Assembly: GCA_034180005.1 (NCBI GenBank)
Contig: JAXFPC010000022.1
Span: 1 to 6,994, forward strand
DNA: 6,994 nucleotides
Direction: 5' to 3'
Source: JAXFPC01 sp034180005
Lineage (GTDB): Bacteria > Bacillota > Negativicutes > Acidaminococcales > Acidaminococcaceae
Both the position numbers and the translations under genes were made by a program. This document shows positions 5,396-6,994 of the stretch, piece by piece (the first letter of the stretch is position 1; each line of letters opens with the position of its first letter). The notes beneath the pieces are model-generated. The model was not told where the DNA came from and ran no database searches. It saw only the letters and a list, made by a program, of their open reading frames with translations.

Positions 5396-6685
5396 TTATT
5401 TACCGGGGAAGAAAGGCCATACCATAGGAATTACTACGAGGGATACTACAAAGGATACCAGAACCAAACCGGTACCTGCTTTCACGTAATCCATGAAGTT
5501 GTAACCGCCGGGGCCGAGAACCAAAGTGTTCGGAGGTGTTCCTACAGGAGTAGCGAATGCACAGGATGCTGCTACAGCTATAGCCATGAGCACTGCCTTA
5601 GGATCAGCTCCCAATTGTTTGGAGATTGCTACGCCGATGGGGCACAGCAGAGCTGCGGATGCAGTGTTGGACATGAACTGTGTCAAGCCGCAGGAAAGTG
5701 CAAACAATACTGCAGTAACTACCAACGGAGAAGGAGAACCGCCCATCAGACCTACAGTCCATTGCGCAATCAATTTGCCTGCTCCCGTCTTATCCATCGC
5801 GGAAGACACAGGCATCATTCCTGCGAACAGGAAAATTGTTACCCAGTCAATGGATGCGTATGCCTGTTTCTCTGTCAGACAACCTGTCAGTACGCATATC
5901 AGAGCGCCTACAACTGCCGCCATTTCCAAAGTCACTATACCCTTCAAGCCGATCTGATCGCCTATAGCCATTACCAGCACTACGCCGAGAAGAATAGCTC
6001 CGGATATCATTTGTTTGGACTTGCTGGTTTCATTTGCTTCAATCTCCTGCTCGATTTCCTGATCGGCATCAAGCTGTTTTTTCGGAAGCAGATATTTGCC
6101 TACGAACATCATGTACAGCATACCTGCAATGGATACGGGAATACCGATCCATGCGAATTCGAAGAATCCGAAAGGAGCAAGACCTGCTGACGTCAAAGCG
6201 CCGGTGGCGATGATGTTAGGCGGAGTACCTACCATGGTGATGATACCGCCCCAACCGCAGGCAAATGCCAAAGGCATCAACTGACGGGATGCAGGAATCT
6301 TTGCTGCGGAGCAGATGCCCAAAGCTACAGGAAGCAGGCAAGCTGCCGTGCCGGTATTGGAGAGTACGGAAGACAGAACCGTACCTACTAACATAAGACC
6401 GAACATCAGGCTGTTTTCACCTGTGCCGCACATTTTTACTACCATATTACCGATAGCTTGTGCCAGACCTGTGTAGAACATCGCTGCACCTACAACGAAC
6501 ATGCCTGCGAAAAGTACTACGGTTGAATTGGACAGACCGGAGAATACCTGTTTTGCAGGAATAAGACCGAGAACGCCGCACGCTACGGCAGCGCCTGTTG
6601 CAGTAATTGCCAAAGGTATGATTTCGGTTACAAAGAATAATGCAACTACTGCCAGCAAAAGTAAACATTTAATTGCCGGGGACAT
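5396..6685 (-). CDS. SLC13/DASS-family sodium-coupled dicarboxylate (anion) symporter
   Basis: This inner-membrane carrier probably imports C4-dicarboxylates such as succinate, fumarate or malate with sodium. It has 429 residues, slightly short of the usual 450-480. The inverted-repeat architecture is plain. Each half has an LFAGM segment (59-62 and 286-290), a Ser-Asn-Thr sodium/substrate motif (109-111 in LSNTGTAACLLP; 339-341 in MSNTASAALLCP) and a VGTPPN loop (152-157 and 381-386, the latter in TPVGTPPNTLVLGPGGY). A charged cytoplasmic linker (about 201-224) joins the halves. ATG 6685 follows GGGAGGT at about 7 nt. The gene is monocistronic: promoter about 130 nt upstream and a strong terminator after. 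Phe codons are mostly TTC, unlike the TTT-rich regulator gene, suggesting high expression. Sulfate or tricarboxylates are alternative substrates. Confidence 0.93.
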   Translation of the reverse strand: MSPAIKCLLLLAVVALFFVTEIIPLAITATGAAVACGVLGLIPAKQVFSGLSNSTVVLFAGMFVVGAAMFYTGLAQAIGNMVVKMCGTGENSLMFGLMLVGTVLSSVLSNTGTAACLLPVALGICSAAKIPASRQLMPLAFACGWGGIITMVGTPPNIIATGALTSAGLAPFGFFEFAWIGIPVSIAGMLYMMFVGKYLLPKKQLDADQEIEQEIEANETSKSKQMISGAILLGVVLVMAIGDQIGLKGIVTLEMAAVVGALICVLTGCLTEKQAYASIDWVTIFLFAGMMPVSSAMDKTGAGKLIAQWTVGLMGGSPSPLVVTAVLFALSCGLTQFMSNTASAALLCPIGVAISKQLGADPKAVLMAIAVAASCAFATPVGTPPNTLVLGPGGYNFMDYVKAGTGLVLVSFVVSLVVIPMVWPFFPGK

Positions 6686-6733
6686 TTTTTCGACCTCCCT
6701 AAATATAAATTTGCTTGGTGCTTAAACGCCAAA

Positions 6734-6758
6734 CATATTCGAACAACGAAACGAATAT
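6734..6758 (-). promoter_or_regulatory. Leader hairpin of the dicarboxylate carrier mRNA
   Basis: ATATTCG (6752-6758) and CGAATAT (6735-6741) form a perfect 7-bp stem around a 10-nt loop in the untranslated leader, about 50 nt before the start codon. There is no following U run, so it is not a terminator by itself. It may stabilise the message or be a protein-binding site; no riboswitch class is recognised. Confidence 0.35.
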
Positions 6759-6815
6759 ACTGAACTTCTTCCGCTACTTCGAAGCTTGGCATATCATCCA
6801 TCGTTCACTGCCCAA

Positions 6816-6844
6816 ATTATGCTCTATTTCAAAGTAATTGTAAA
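6816..6844 (-). promoter_or_regulatory. Promoter of the dicarboxylate carrier gene
   Basis: On the minus strand TTTACA (6839-6844) and CATAAT (6816-6821) are separated by exactly 17 nt, each matching the sigma70/sigmaA consensus at five of six positions. Transcription should begin near 6809, leaving a leader of about 124 nt. This is the best promoter in the window. Confidence 0.72.
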
Positions 6845-6857
6845 TATTATGTAAATA
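6839..6857. repeat. Tandem 8-bp direct repeats over the -35 of the carrier promoter
   Basis: TGTAAATA occurs at 6839-6846 and again at 6850-6857 on the plus strand (TATTTACA on the minus strand), 11 bp apart centre to centre, which is about one helical turn. The downstream copy includes the -35 hexamer. Such spacing is typical of sites bound by tandem regulator subunits, but in an AT-rich tract chance cannot be excluded. Confidence 0.5.
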
Positions 6858-6889
6858 ATGCAATACTTTGCTAAATATCGTAATTTTTC

Positions 6890-6921
6890 TTATTAAAATT
6901 TTCATTTTTAAATTTTAATAA
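6890..6921. repeat. AT-only 12-bp inverted repeat
   Basis: TTATTAAAATTT (6890-6901) is exactly the reverse complement of AAATTTTAATAA (6910-6921), with an 8-nt centre. It lies about 45 bp upstream of the carrier's -35. The stem contains no G or C, so it would be a poor terminator; an upstream promoter element, a nucleoid-protein site or an operator are possible. Confidence 0.5.
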
Positions 6922-6994
6922 CTTAATTTTATTTATAAAAGAAACTTTTACTATACTTTACAAAGCGTCTGTTCTAATTGGGATAACGGACGGT

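Larger units (their letters stand above)
6686..6994. other. Control region and untranslated leader of the dicarboxylate carrier
   Basis: No stand-alone gene is evident in these 309 bases. From the start codon outwards on the minus strand it holds the GGGAGGT site, a leader of about 120 nt with a hairpin and an overlapping short ORF, a promoter at 6816-6844, tandem 8-bp repeats over its -35, and a long AT-only inverted repeat at 6890-6921. The rightmost 30 bases are richer in GC and may belong to a neighbouring unit outside the window. Confidence 0.7.

Noticed and set aside
5381..6190. Long plus-strand open frame of 269 codons opposite the SLC13 gene
   Set aside because: Its product is rich in C, H, Y and S with no domain, it begins inside the terminator hairpin, and it mirrors a strongly conserved membrane protein on the other strand. 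It is an antisense shadow.
6966..6994. Imperfect inverted repeat at the right edge (GTCTGTT / AACGGAC)
   Set aside because: Seven pairs including a wobble, no U tract in view, and the window ends here, so neither a terminator nor an element end can be judged.

Overview
The window carries seven genes, all on the minus strand, and reads like an ordinary low-to-mid GC chromosome of an anaerobic bacterium of the phylum Bacillota. The nadD-yqeK order, strong GGAGG-type ribosome binding sites, several GTG/TTG starts and short U-tailed hairpin terminators all point there. A MacA-type adaptor and a DASS dicarboxylate carrier would suit an outer-membrane-bearing Negativicutes (Selenomonas/Phascolarctobacterium-like), but that placement is inference. 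I see no rRNA, tRNA, CRISPR array, insertion sequence or phage gene.

In transcription order (right to left) there are four units. (1) 6994-5341: a regulatory region with a good sigma70-type promoter and a leader of about 120 nt leads into a highly adapted SLC13/DASS sodium-dicarboxylate symporter gene, which ends in a strong terminator. (2) 5314-4547: a Crp/Fnr-family regulator with its own promoter; its terminator hairpin is built from its own last codons and stop. (3) 4557-1273: an AT-rich intergenic region, then a three-gene tripartite ABC export operon (MacA-like adaptor, MacB/LolD-type ATPase, MacB/FtsX permease), tightly coupled and closed by a terminator. (4) 1265-1: a promoter, a small single-pass membrane protein gene of 54-56 codons, then nadD (NAD synthesis) and yqeK (Ap4A hydrolase, cut by the window edge), which overlap by ATGA.

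The biology is mostly recognisable: dicarboxylate uptake, a small-molecule-responsive regulator, an export pump that the adjacent regulator may control, and NAD/dinucleotide housekeeping. The parts least explained by known families are the small membrane protein in front of nadD, the terminator merged with the end of the Crp/Fnr gene, and the control region of the dicarboxylate carrier, which has tandem 8-bp repeats one helical turn apart over the -35, a leader hairpin and an overlapping leader ORF. I found no convincing evidence of a wholly new system. Start codons of the ABC ATPase and permease are placed downstream of the longest possible ORF because the ribosome binding sites lie inside those longer frames.
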